Positions 47,146 to 58,040 of a stretch of DNA of 64,000 nucleotides are shown here, in pieces. The DNA comes from Vandiemenella viatica (Eukaryota; Arthropoda; Insecta; Orthoptera; Morabidae). The notes under the pieces are model-generated. The model ran no database searches, had not been told where the DNA came from, and saw only the letters and a program-made list of their open reading frames with translations. Numbering within the stretch: position 1 is the stretch's first letter; each line of letters starts with the position of its first letter. The position numbers and the translations under genes were made by a program. The stretch covers positions 178,109,121 to 178,173,120 of the forward strand of contig CM061919.1 in assembly GCA_031002005.1 (NCBI GenBank). Reading direction: 5' to 3'.

Positions 47146-47395
47146 AAGCTTAGCAATCATTATGCTGAGCACGAGCGCAACATCCAGCTGTTCCAAATGG
47201 AGAATTGTGATGTCGCCGAACACGTGATTGAAAATGGCCACAACTGGAATTCGGAAATATGAAAGTGTTGGCCGAGTGCTCGTTCTTTTGCGAATCCATC
47301 GTTAAGGAAGCCGCAGAAATGCGATTTAACAACGGTACAATCAACTGAGACACGGGACTATGGCTCAGTGACACATGGAAACCGACCGTATCTAT
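47146..47395 (+). mobile_element. Penelope-like element, decayed GIY-YIG C-terminus
   Basis: Frame one: EHERNIQLFQMENCDVAEHV, then IENGHNWNSEI and a stop. After a one-base shift: KVLAECSFFCESIVKEAAEM, RFNNGTIN, stop, DTGLWLSDTWKPTV. The order EH-R, AEH, GH, then KEA-E, N-IN-D-G and LS-W-P is the second half of the GIY-YIG endonuclease region and the C-terminus of Penelope-like elements. The GIY and YIG motifs themselves would lie upstream and are not recognisable. It is more decayed than, and clearly distinct from, the copy at 23623-24231, so at least two Penelope lineages left remains here. Confidence 0.75.
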
Positions 47396-47691
47396 TCTTA
47401 AACAACAACATAACAAATGAGAAGAAATTGAGACACCACCCGAAAATAAACCCAAATAATCAGGTAACAGTTGTATTACTAAGCCATCCAGCAGACCTTT
47501 CTTTTTGGTCTCTGCCTTTCGGCTTGTTTGTGAAAAGTCCCGCTACCATGGTAGCTCTACTTTACGTGCCACTCTGTATAGGATAGTGAAATTTTTTGGG
47601 ACTGTTTATTACTCTTTGAGGGGAAAACATAGCTATGGTTCGTCAAAGACGACCTTATGTGAAAAACCCATACAGTTCTCTTATAATCATA

Positions 47692-48365
47692 TCAGTTCCC
47701 TTCTGCCTGATATATAATACTTAGTGGCATTTTATAGGTGTGCCAGTACCTTGGCATTGTTGTGCCAAGGTTATGGAGCCATTCGTCAATTTCCCTGAAT
47801 TTATCTATCCTGTCACAAAATTTTCCTGTTTGTTTGAAAATTTCTAAATGTAGTCGGTTGATGTCCGCTGCGTCGTGAATAAAGTCGTTTGTTATGAATC
47901 TAGGTGCTCTTAGTATTAGGACTGCTCGTAGGTATCTGTTCTCTAGTCGCTGGAGAAGGTCTGTGTTGGAATTTGCTGCTGTTCCCCACAACTGGAAACC
48001 GTATACTATAAAGGGGAGTATTACTGTTTTGTAGATCCTAAGCTTTGTTGCTGTGGCTAGTTCGGAGTTATACAGGACTGGAAAAACATTTTTGAGTATA
48101 GCGGTGCCCTGTTTTCTCCTGTCTAGAATGTGTTACCTAAAGAGAAGCTTTTTATCAATGGTGACTCCAAGGTATTTAGTTCCAGATGACCGTTCTGTTT
48201 CTTGCCCCATGATGGTAATTGTTTTTGTCTATTATTGGTCTCTTTCTGGTAAACTATATTGCTGCGGACTTGGATAGGTTGATTTTCACTTTATTGAAGC
48301 GACACCACTTCTCAAGTTGGTGGAGGCCGTGTTGAATGTGGTTGATGTTTAGGTCATCCATCCAC
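47692..48365 (-). mobile_element. Jockey-type LINE, C-terminal fragment
   Basis: From 48365 downward the minus strand encodes pieces of a non-LTR reverse transcriptase tail: HQLEKWCRFNKVKINLSKS-like sequence, KYLGVTIDKKLLFR, HILDRRKQGTAIL, LRIYKTVILPFIVYGFQLWG, then an open 99-codon frame with LQRLENRYLRAVLILRAPRF, ITNDFIHDAADI. The LGVTIDKKL and YGFQLWGTAANSN blocks are typical of the jockey clade. Several stops and shifts occur upstream of 47991, and the catalytic part is absent. Confidence 0.82.
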
Positions 48366-48491
48366 TACCGGCATTTTACGATGAGAAAAATTGCAGTGAG
48401 TGAGATAGTCAGCCGTATCCAGCTAGTCCCACGTGACTGGCGCAATATTCTCAGCCGGCGCGAACGGTGGAGCTAGGTGGAGAGGAGGAGC

Positions 48492-50033
48492 TAGGCTTAG
48501 GCAAAATATATCGATGTTTCAAAACATCGATATTTTTCTAAATATAATCGATATTTACCGCCAATATTTTTATTTTAGATATATAAAAAATCTATTTTTT
48601 TTAAGTATCAATTTTAGCACAGATTCGATATTTTTTTGTATTACCGCAATTCTGTATCCAGTTTGAATACTGTGGACCTTTTAAAATCTGAACAATGAAG
48701 CATCTGTAAACTTTGAGACTAGCTGTCAGCACAAGATGCAACTCCTACTACAACGATTTTTCAAACTGTCAGCACTTGCAGTTAAAGTCTAATCTACAAA
48801 AATCAATCAAATAGAAATACGCCCTATATAACTACAGCTTTCATTTTTTTTAAACTGCTTTACGTCTCTCAACAGCGAGGTCTTTAGAGACGGGAAAGGA
48901 TGGGGGGCAAGGATGGGGGCAAGGAATGGGAAGGAATTTGGCCATGGCCTTTTGAAGGAAGCATCCCGGCATTTGCCTGGAGTGATTTGGGAAACCATGG
49001 AAAACCCAAATCTGGATGCCCGGACGGGGATTCGAACCGCCGTCCTCCCGAATGCGAGGCGAGAACGCTAACAGCTTTCAGGCTTAATATTTGTGCAATA
49101 CGAGACCTTGTTGCCATCTTGGCCCTTTCAAAGAAGCCCTGAAGAGGTTAGTGATACAAATTATGTGCTGTTAGCTCAGCCATTCCTATTACAATTTCGA
49201 TTGATTCAACAAGTAACGGAACAAGCAACTCCTTCGATTACTTTAGGATTCACCGAAGAGGATTTACGGCAATGAATTCGAGAGTCTAAATTCTGTATAA
49301 AGAAATACATTTCTTGCAGCTGCTACTGATTACGACCGTCGGTTCAAGCGTAATTCGAGAGTCAAATGCTATATCCAAAATAAGTAATGATATTCTATTA
49401 GAACAAATAAGACGAGGACAACGTTCTCCAGAAGTAAGATCTGCACCAGCAGTACAAGATATTGCCAAAAAAACTTCTATTTGGTCCTCAAATGAGAAAC
49501 TAATATTATCTTGGCACTAGTATTACGCAAGAGATTCCAAACATCGGCTCTTTCCCTAATAAGCTTAACCACTAGTTGATAGGAAATTAGAACCAGTAAA
49601 GTTTTGAATGAATTGCCAACACTTCGGTGTTTTCGGAAATCGCGCTGAATACCTGACATGCCATGCTTCTTCTGTGTCGTCCGAAAGAGTGGCTTCTGCA
49701 GCTTACTTGGCGTTAACCAGATAATAGGAGTAGATTGTCGGGGAATATTTAAAACAGAGAGTTCTATTGATGTCTATATCAGACAAATAGTGGTTTGATT
49801 GATTGTATAAATAAATTAATAAAACTTTTTGTAATTTCTACATGGGTTATTAATTTACTAATTATCTTAAATATTTGATACATTTTGATAATATTTTTAG
49901 ATAATTACTGGCTTTAGGTAAAAAAATCGATGTATGGACATTTCGATATTTTTTCCTCGCTACTTATCGTTACTGTTTATAAATATCAATAAGTTATTTA
50001 TCAATATAATATTTTTATATTTGCCCATCCCTA
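48492..50033 (+). mobile_element. Second, decayed copy of the inner hAT family
   Basis: The left end TAGGCTTAGGCAAAATATAT and right end (reverse complement TAGGGATGGGCAAATATAAA) match the termini of the element at 38016-40787. Its flanks GGAGGAGC and GGAGTACC agree at 6 of 8. The coding remnants follow the same order, for example VTEQATPSITLGFTEEDLRQ and a C-terminal SSVSSERVA-like stretch at about 49670, but with many stops. The left part joins CAATTCTGTATCCAGTTTGA directly to AAATCTGAACAATGAAGC, so about 1.4 kb present in the other copy is missing. Without its SINE it is about 1.3 kb. Confidence 0.85.
48844..49070 (-). repeat. SINE family A inserted in the second hAT copy
   Basis: A perfect 10-bp target-site duplication ACAGCTTTCA lies at 48834-48843 and 49071-49080. 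The SINE runs from the T-rich 3' end to the head with box B (GGATTCGAACCGCC in this orientation) and stops at CGAGAACGCT, lacking a few bases of the 5' end. The insertion position differs from that of the SINE in the other hAT copy, so the two events were independent. Confidence 0.95.
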
Positions 50034-50252
50034 GGAGTACCGCGTAGCTAATAACTTCATCAACGCCCGAGAACTTAAATGACAGCACAGAACGCCATAG
50101 AAAACTTATCTTTTAACATCTTCGTCGGGCGGCGACCCTGCGAAAATTACTTTATTATAAAGTATTAGGCAAAAAACAACGTTAGCACATAAAGCTTTCT
50201 TTAAGGGACGATAAATTATCTATGATGCAAGAAAGCTGAGTGGTGTAACTGC

Positions 50253-50256
<4 letters not shown>

Positions 50257-50325
<69 letters not shown>
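50257..50325. repeat. 69-base A run
   Basis: The longest homopolymer in the window. No retroelement body is recognisable on either side. Its length is also prone to assembly error. Confidence 0.95.
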
Positions 50326-50328
<3 letters not shown>

Positions 50329-51035
50329 AAGAATACGTTATGCTTGCTGTTGGATGCATAGGGGTCTGCCTTGGTTTCTACCTCGCGTATACGCGGAATT
50401 CTTTCTCCCATAGTCTGGGTTGGTTGGTTCTGTGTTGTACTCTAGAACAAAGTGCGCACCCTGCTTCAAAGTAATGTTTTCTGTGAGACTCGCTGCAAAT
50501 GCTGTGACTTCGATACCAACCGACATTGTCGAATGCACGAGAATTTTCCAGAAACTGTGGAGTAATTTAATATGTTAGCTCGTCCAAGCGAGTAGTAAAC
50601 CTCCAAAATTTCAACCTTTCGATAAAAATTATGTTTTGAAATGATACTTTTCACCGATTGAATGTTGTACCCTACCAGCGAAACATTATATTTACACCAT
50701 ATTTCGCTACGAATAGATATTTGCACATCCTTTAGCTTACATTCACCTGGGTTCCACTACAAACTCGAACTGCTTCCTGACACTTGTTTGTAATCCACCA
50801 AGCAGCTCTTAATAATAAGTACTGATTTTACAGACCGTGCAACTTCACGTAATTTTTCAAACGTACTGCGGGTGGATATAGGCACTCGCTATCTACTGGT
50901 GCACTGGTAGTGTGTAGATAACCATTTGAATGAAATGAAAATCATTAGGTAAATTATGCACGAGGATTACATAGTGATACGGATTTCCAATTTCCTACAA
51001 AATTAGCGAATCTTTGCAACATACGTCTCCCCCAA
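50326..51035. other. No recognisable feature
   Basis: AT-rich with short frames only. Confidence 0.4.
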
Positions 51036-51039
51036 AACG

Positions 51040-51255
51040 TGATGGGTGAGTGGTATCACTCTGGCCTCGCATTCACGTGGATGCGTGTTCAAATCCTCGC
51101 CTGATCATCCACATTTAAGGTTTCCATCTTTTCCCGAATGCCGGGATCGTTCCTTCAGAAAGTCATGGCCGAGTACTTTCCCGTTCCTTGCCTGCCCATC
51201 ATCTCCAGTCTCTAATGACCTGTGGTTTCGAGGAATCGAAAAAAAATTCTCAGAA
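51040..51255 (+). repeat. SINE family A, diverged copy
   Basis: Head GGGTGAGTGGTATCACTCTG, GCCTCGCATTCACGTGG and box B GTTCAAATCC; body with ATGCCGGGATCGTTCCTTCA and AGTCATGGCCGAGTACTTTC; end TCTAATGACC. It has a short internal deletion before ATGCCGGG. Confidence 0.85.
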
Positions 51256-52984
51256 TAGATTTAATACAGTTACAATTTTTAAGATCAGACTCTGTTAGGG
51301 CAGTATAGAGTGCTATAAAGATGAATCAATGATAAAACTGTTGATTCGGTGCATAATTCACAGAAACTGTTATTAAATTATTAATAATGATATAACGAAA
51401 CTTGTATGGTCATGGGCGAAATAGGAATATTTATATGTGAGTTTACATGTTAGTGTGATTGTCTCATTCACAAAGCGGTTATCACAGGACAGAGATTCAA
51501 CTTACGCCATCGCTATCAAAGATATAGATGCGATAGCAGCAAAAAAACTGGCGGGGAACGAACCAAAGTCTTTAAAACAAGCTGGACTCCCTGAATTCTA
51601 GTGACACCTCGTCGGGATAGGAACCCGATGTAGACGAAATTACTGGAAGGTTATATTATTTCAGTTATTCATATATGTTTCTGTCATCTGAACATAAAAT
51701 TTTGACTATTCGTTGACGTGGTTATAGAAGAATTTTACGTTTACGTTCACTCCATTTTGTACTGCCATTTTTCTGAAAATAAAAAACAAAAAAACAAAAA
51801 TAAAAAAAAATTTTTAATTGTTATCAGGCGAAGTAGGATTAAGGACAGATTATAAAACATAGCGACGTTCTGTTCCTAAAACCGCTCACTCATATAAAAC
51901 AAAATTTACTGCTATGAACGAATTAATTGTTACGTGGGGTGAGCCAATACTCCAATGAAATAATAAATCAGCAGCTAGTTTGACTATGAAAAACGGAGGG
52001 AAATCGCCAACACCGGTTCTTCACTTTTTTTTTCTTTTTCAGACATTATAAATACTGATACCAGTGCGAGCACAGTTTTTAACTGGATGTATTTAAAGTA
52101 ATCTGAGTCACTTCTGAAATTATCTGTTCCAGCATCGCTTACTCTTTAATTCTGCCGGCGAAGCGCTACATGTAATTAGCAAACGCTGTTCCATGTTTCC
52201 CTTACCAAGTATAATTTACCAGCAAGTGCCCCCGCAGTGGCAAACAGAATTTAATTGAAGCGACCAAAGGTTGACACAAGCGGGGACCATTTTGCAAATT
52301 CGCTTGGCCCGTACCTTTGCCAATGCGCCGTCATCAGGTATCGAGGTATTGTGTACTTGCAGGATGTCACCATTGGCCGCTTTTGTTGTTTTCGCAAATT
52401 GATTTTTATGACTTAAATACGACATTGGTTTCAACTGATGTGATCTTGTTATGAAAATCGCCTGCTACTAAAATGTATTAATACGATCAGTTAATTTCTA
52501 AATTTTTATAAATGGCTTTAACTTAAAATATACAGAAAATGAAAATCATAACTTTCTGACAGCAGTAGGAACACCGGAAACAAGAAAGTAGCTAAAAAAT
52601 GAAACTTATTTGTTTTTTTCCTTCTTCCAGATAATGTTTGCTCTAAATAGGTGTGAACGCATTAATCCATGCACCTATCTGTATGAGGGCCAAGCTAGTA
52701 ATCAATGAAACAGTCTAAATGTATCAATAAGGCACGATCTGTTTGTGAAATAAATCTGTTATCGTTGTTGGTGTTGTTGCTTTAGAGTGCGTCAACGTCG
52801 ATGTCATTAGTGCCCTAACAATTACCAGCTATTCTGTGGCTTTGTCACTAATTTCTCTCGTCTTATGTTCCATGCCACCCTCAAAGCCGCAGCCACAGTG
52901 AGTGCTGACAACAAAGGAAACAATCATCTCATCTTCTACATCACCTTTTCTTTTTCTTTCTTTTATTTTGCTTTCCTTTTTTTG
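51256..52984. other. No recognisable feature
   Basis: AT-rich. Around 52200-52440 there is a somewhat GC-richer part with a 72-codon minus-strand frame of no known family. Confidence 0.4.
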
Positions 52985-53200
52985 ATTATGGTTTTATGCC
53001 TCGTTAGGCGGGAAAGGATTGGGGTAAGGAACGGAAGGAATTCGGCCATGGCCTTTTGAAGGAAGCATCCCGGCATTCGTTTTGAGTGATTTGGCGAAAC
53101 CATGGAAAACACGAATCTGGATGCCCGAACGGGGATTTGAACCGGCTTCCTCCCAAATCCGAGGCCAGAGCGTTACGCTCATCCACCACGATCGGTACCC
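52985..53200 (-). repeat. SINE family A copy, head-to-head with its neighbour
   Basis: In reverse: TATGCCTCGTTAGGCGGGAA, GGAATTCGGCCATGGCCTTT, AAGCATCCCGGCATTCG, GAACGGGGATTTGAACCGGC (box B) and GAGCGTTACGCTCATCCACC (box A). Complete or nearly so. It faces the plus-strand copy at 53227 with only about 26 bp between the two heads. Confidence 0.92.
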
Positions 53201-53226
53201 CCTTTTCCCAATATTAGGAGTCGGCT

Positions 53227-53433
53227 CTGGCCTCTAATTCAGGAGGACGCGGCTTCGAATCCCCGTCCGGGCATCCGGATTTGGATTTTACATGGTTTGC
53301 TCAAATAACTCCAAACGAATGCCTGATTGCTTCCCTCAAAAAGCCCCTGGCAGAATTCCTTCCCGTTCCTTGTCCCCAGTCCCTTCCCGCCTCTAATGAC
53401 CTTAGCTGTCAACGAGGCGTAAAGCAACAACAA
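53227..53433 (+). repeat. SINE family A, 5'-truncated, with exact duplication
   Basis: Begins within the head (CTGGCCTCTAATTCAGGAGG) and runs to GAGGCGTAAAGCAACAACAA. A perfect 11-bp target-site duplication AGGAGTCGGCT lies at 53216-53226 and 53434-53444, so the 5' truncation happened at insertion. Confidence 0.95.
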
Positions 53434-53566
53434 AGGAGTCGGCTACGTTAGAGGAATGTTACTCGTCATGGTCAACTTTGGGGTTTTGATTTCACGGGCG
53501 CATGCTCTTGCTGAAGCCAAGCATTCTGTACCCACTGTCAGGTCGTATTGTGTACTAATGGAGGAA

Positions 53567-53650
53567 GTGAAGTCTGCTAAATATATAACTATATTCTGTG
53601 TATCATAAGTGTATTTTTTGTTGCGAAATGTGGAGTTTATGAGGCACAGG
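53567..53650. repeat. Dispersed repeat, copy 2 of 2
   Basis: Partner of 41755-41840; see there for the shared words. No coding content or termini recognised. Confidence 0.6.
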
Positions 53651-54174
53651 CAACAATCAGTTATTCATATATAAATGTTACGACCATTCATAGGAAAATG
53701 ATCCTGATCGATGTTTTCATTTTATAACTCGTGCACACGGATATAAACGATATATGGTACACTGTATTGCGAACTCGATGAAAATAACAATAAAAACATT
53801 TTTGCTGTCCGGTTAGATAACAAATTTGGAAGGTATCGACGAAAATGTCGCTCTCTAATGATATGCTATCGTGATGTTGCGATATGACGTGTATTACGGG
53901 ATAAAACGGCCGTGTGGACCGAATAGGAGCGATAGCATCGCAACTGCCCCGCTGTCGTTTGCATGGCCGCGTCAGCAAATGGGACTCGTAAACGATTGGA
54001 CGGCCTAAAGAGGCCGGCTGCTTGGCTTGAAAGACATCAGAAAACGTTTTCTAGCTCAAGGTGAAAGCAACATAAGGACAGATTTCGTGCGATGTTGAGT
54101 TTGATAAACGGAGAAAATGAGACGCCACGAGGTTGAATGTTGCACTTTCCAGATGATATTTCAAGTACAGTAGT

Positions 54175-54415
54175 GGCCGGCCTCGGTAGCGTAGGGGCAG
54201 AGTGCTAGCTCCACGTGCCGAAGGTCGCCGGTTTGAATCCGTCCGTGGGCATGGATGTTTAAGTGTTGTGTGTCTTTGTGAATGTCCTGTCCGTCCTATG
54301 GTGTCTATACATAGGATGCATAAACGCACTGGAGAAACTAAAAAATTCACATGAAGAGATATAAACACATTGAGCTGGCTGAATGGCTTAGTCGCCGAAA
54401 GCCATTAAAAAAAAA
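54175..54415 (+). repeat. tRNA-derived SINE (family B)
   Basis: A different SINE: GGCCGGCCTCGGTAGCGTAG (box A region), CGCCGGTTTGAATCCGTCCG (box B), then GTGGGCATGGATGTTTAAGT, a body without resemblance to family A, and an A tail at about 54407-54416. A perfect 11-bp target-site duplication AGTACAGTAGT lies at 54164-54174 and 54416-54426. It is the only family B copy I see here and is well preserved. Confidence 0.93.
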
Positions 54416-54689
54416 AGTACAGTAGTTGTTAGTGATGTTGACCGCTGTGAACACAGGAGAAAGAAAGTGCCAAACCGAAGTATAATACCCGAATCGACGA
54501 ATAATAGGTGTAGTTCACAGAATATAATGATAACAAAATGAGAACGTTTTATTTGGCGAATTTATAAAATGACTCCTAGCAGTAAGAGGTAGTTAACTGG
54601 GATGATATAAATCTACCAACATGAAAGTTCCTATTTACCCGTTAACATCACCTTTTGAACTGTGATTAAACTGGTATTGAAAGGACGGT

Positions 54690-55170
54690 CTAATGGGGAT
54701 CGAAGCGGTTCCGGTTCGACTACTTGTCTCAGTGCGAATTTTCATAGGCCCTTATAGCGACCTCACCTCTGTTTTTTTTTTTCCTTTGGGTTTTGCGCCT
54801 CGTCGACGTCGAGGTTATTAGAGGTGGGAAAGGGCTGGGGGGAGGGTGAGGAACCGGAAGGAATTCGGCCATGGCCTTTAAAAGGGCATCCCGGCATTCT
54901 CCTGGAGTGATTTTTGGAAACCATTTAAAACCCCGGACGGGGAGTCGAACCGGCGTCCTCCCGAATGCGAGGCCTGAATGTTAACCGTTCTCCCACCTCG
55001 CTCGGTCCTCAGCTCTGTGTTGTGTGAAGTACGTCAGAACGCTCCCGTGGTTTGGATTACACTTAAAACTGTAGGTCCACTGTACCCGGTAGGATTACCG
55101 GGCGAGAGGGGCGGAATGCGCAGCCCTAGACACCAGGTCATTACGACCGCACGGAATTATTATTATAACG
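54690..55170 (+). repeat. Dispersed repeat interrupted by a SINE (copy 1)
   Basis: The parts 54690-54772 and 55007-55170 together align with 58600-58856: TTTTCATAGGCCCTTATAGC before the SINE, then AGTACGTCAGAACGCTCCCG, CTGTAGGTCCACTGTACCCG, GGGGCGGAATGCGCAGCC and GGTCATTACGACCGCACGG, ending in (ATT)n. The simple (ATT)n end suggests a retroelement 3' part, family unknown. Confidence 0.8.
54773..55006 (-). repeat. SINE family A inserted in a dispersed repeat
   Basis: In reverse: T run, GCGCCTCGTCGACGTCGAGG, GGAATTCGGCCATGGCCTTT, CATCCCGGCATTCTCCTGG, box B GAGTCGAACCGGCG, then GTTAACCGTTCTCCCACCTC and GCTCGGT. The target-site duplication is CCTCACCTCTGT (54761-54772) against CCTCAGCTCTGT (55007-55018), one mismatch in 12. 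Confidence 0.94.
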
Positions 55171-57297
55171 GATATTTTTGTACTGCTATTTAAAGACTTA
55201 GTTAAATAACTTGCGCTTCCCCCGGGGTGGACATTAAATATCGCAGACGTAAAGAACACTCCACAATACGTTAGAGTGGCGCTCGGATAAGACAAGATGA
55301 ATTATAGTAATTTAGTAATTTTTAGTAATCTGAATTACTTTCACGATTGCCATGTTATTAAATAACCTAAATTAAGCAGTCAAAAAAATATTAACAGAAT
55401 CAAAAGAGTGGCGTTTTAATCGTTGATGTAGTATGATCTTTGGTGTCTGCCGGTTCAGGTAACGAAAGGAGTGTCCGCCTTTGATACAGTGTGATCTGCG
55501 GTGCTTATATGCACAGTTTACGAACAGATTTTCAATTTTTTCTACATCCTCCGTCATAAAACATACCGAATTTCCGGCTAGACCATAAGCTTTCAAATTC
55601 AAAAATCCCGTCCTAATCGGTTCTGTAGTTTATGCGTGATGCGGAGACAACAAAATGCCCGGAAACGATCCCTTACATATTTATATCTGCAGTAATAATT
55701 ATAACGCTGTTATTAACCGAAATATTAACACAGAGATTAGTTTTCAAGTAGACGAGAGATCAGTCTACAATAATGATGTGTATAGCAATATTTTGCAAAC
55801 ATACAGTGATGTGAATGATCTCTGTGGAAGTCTGGTTTACTCAATAAGTATCGTCGAGTTTCCTTTGTATGAGTGAGTAATTCCCAGTGTTGATAAGAGT
55901 AAGATAATACGCACCTTCTGCAATCCCGGTAATCATTGTTAATTACCATCACATTTATTTTCAGTCAATAAACTAAAGAATACCCTCCTGCAGACACATA
56001 GGATTCCAAATGAGGTATTTCAGGAACTTGTCATGAAGCGATTTGGAGGGTATCACTAAACAGATTAGCTTTTTCCTGTAGTCTCCGACAGCTTTCAGGA
56101 GCATCTTAATGATTTGAACCGCATAAATCACTTAAACGAGTAGAAAGGTACTGATGGAGGTCTCCTTTAAAGACCAAGTTATAGTATGGAAGAAATGTCA
56201 TTAGCACGATGCTCCAGTAGTCCAGGTTACACACTATTCATAGCAGACTAACTCCATTTGGGTTGGGAGTTGATCTGCGTGTTCAGCTTTAACGACAAAT
56301 TTTCGTCTTTATTTGAATTTCGAACGAGTAATCGAGTTCATCATTACTCCCTCCACCGAAAATATGCATTAACGGTAAGATTCCGAATTGGTTGAGAAAG
56401 GAGAGGGGATTAATGAAATGAAGTCCCCGTAGTTCTTTTGAAAACTTCAGAACCAGTCTGGGATGGAGTGATCCGTCCCTTTTACATCAATTTCCAGCCA
56501 AGCACTGATTAGACAAAGTGGATTGTAGTAGAGGTACCATAGCAGGTGTTAACGGTTGCATGAAATCAACAGTTTCGTCTGGATTTTAACCCCTATCATA
56601 GATAGTCCCTTTATTGATTAAGCAATGCGGCAGCCCCGACAGCTAATAAACCTTGTCAAATCCCGTGTTGCTATTTGAATATTTTGATGTTTGCGTATTG
56701 AAATATGTTGAATATCGAGGGATGAATGACGTTTCTAGTGAAATTTTGGCCGCTGAATGGTATTAACATATTTATAATACGTTTAAAGTATTCTACCAGA
56801 GGCTCCACGACAAGTGTTTAGTTTTGTAAAGTTTGTAGTTTTAAACATTCTAGTTCCATACGCCGGTAGCGGAAAGCTCTGGGAATAGACATTGCCCCAG
56901 CACGTGGGAGAGCAAAACATTTGGAATAGCAAGGTGTACGACTCGGTCAGGCAAAGATACCTGTAATGATAAGTGGATTAGATCTGTAAATGAGTTATAT
57001 GTATTAGTTTTACAAACGCGGAAGCAGAACAACCGTCTATGTATTATTTATCTCTTGTGCTACGGGAATAAACCGCATTCAATGAAAGTCTATTTATCAT
57101 TGTGTGCGGTGCCAGAAAAACTGCAATAACCAACATTTTGTATTAGTGACTTAACTTTTACTGCACTGAAAATTATAAGCAAACCATCAGTCGTTGGTAG
57201 CAGTGATGTTGAACTTTATTTTGCTCAGTGCTGATCTGATTAGTATAAAATAATGCAAGCAATAGTCTCGTGGTACCAGGATGAGTATAACTGAACT
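55171..57297. other. No recognisable feature
   Basis: Ordinary mixed-to-AT-rich DNA with short frames only. Confidence 0.4.
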
Positions 57298-57309
57298 AAG
57301 CAATCAACT

Positions 57310-57499
57310 TTTTTAATGTTTCTGGATTTACGCCTCGTCAGCGTCATTTGTGGCGTGAAAACACTGGGGAAAAGGAACTGGAAGGAATTCTGCCACTGCC
57401 ATTCGTCTGGAGTGAAACCACGGAAACCCCAAATGTGGATGGCTGGACGTGTATTCGAATGCGTGGACAGAGCGTTACCGTTCACCCACGACGCTCGGT
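57310..57499 (-). repeat. SINE family A, internally shortened
   Basis: In reverse: TTTACGCCTCGTCAGCGTCA, GGAAGGAATTCTGCCACTGC, CATTCGTCTGGAGTGAAACC, ACGTGTATTCGAATGCGTGG, GAGCGTTACCGTTCACCCAC and GACGCTCGG. The flanks AGCAATCAACT (57299-57309) and AACAATCAACT (57500-57510) differ at one base of 11. Confidence 0.92.
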
Positions 57500-57830
57500 A
57501 ACAATCAACTATCTCTCTCACAAGCCTGATTAATGTTTTCTGTTTTGTCGCCTTTGAGACTACGTAATGTTTACTGGAGCCCCTTTGCAGTAGGCCAATA
57601 AATTCGCATTACGGTTGGCCGTGCAGCGTGCGAGAGGGGACTGTGTCGCTTCCCACGCACGGGGCGTGAATTAGTGTGCACCAGCCGAGGGACACCACTT
57701 GTCAGCCACCGGGCTGGCATCCGTTCACCGCAAGAGTCAACTCGCAGGTGGACATCTGTACCGCAGCACGAGTCAGCAACGCATCTTCAGAAACGCCCGA
57801 ACGGAAATATTACGTCATTACGTAGGTTCC
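57500..57830. other. GC-rich unassigned patch
   Basis: From about 57595 the sequence is GC- and CpG-rich (for example CTTCCCACGCACGGGGCGTG) without a known domain or repeat partner in this window. It directly precedes a SINE. Confidence 0.35.
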
Positions 57831-58040
57831 ACCGAGCATGGTGGGTGATCAGTAACGTTCTGACCTCGCATTCTGGAGGACGCGGGTTCGAATCCCAGTC
57901 CAGTCATCCAGATTTAGGTTTTCCATGTTTCCTCGAAGTCACTCCAGGTGAATTTCGCGATGGCTATGACTAAATTCCTTCCCGTTCCTTGCCCTCAATG
58001 ACCTCGAAGTCGCTGAGGCGTAAAGCCATAAGCAAAAAAT
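57831..58040 (+). repeat. SINE family A copy
   Basis: Starts ACCGAGCATGGTGGGTGATC, continues with CTGACCTCGCATTCTGGAGG, box B GGGTTCGAATCCC, and ends GAGGCGTAAAGCCATAAGC plus A run. It lacks part of the middle. The possible flanking duplication GTAGGTTCC / GTAGTTTCT matches at 7 of 9. Confidence 0.9.

Noticed and set aside
50220..50411. Frame with a long phenylalanine run
   Set aside because: Created entirely by the 69-base A run read on the opposite strand.
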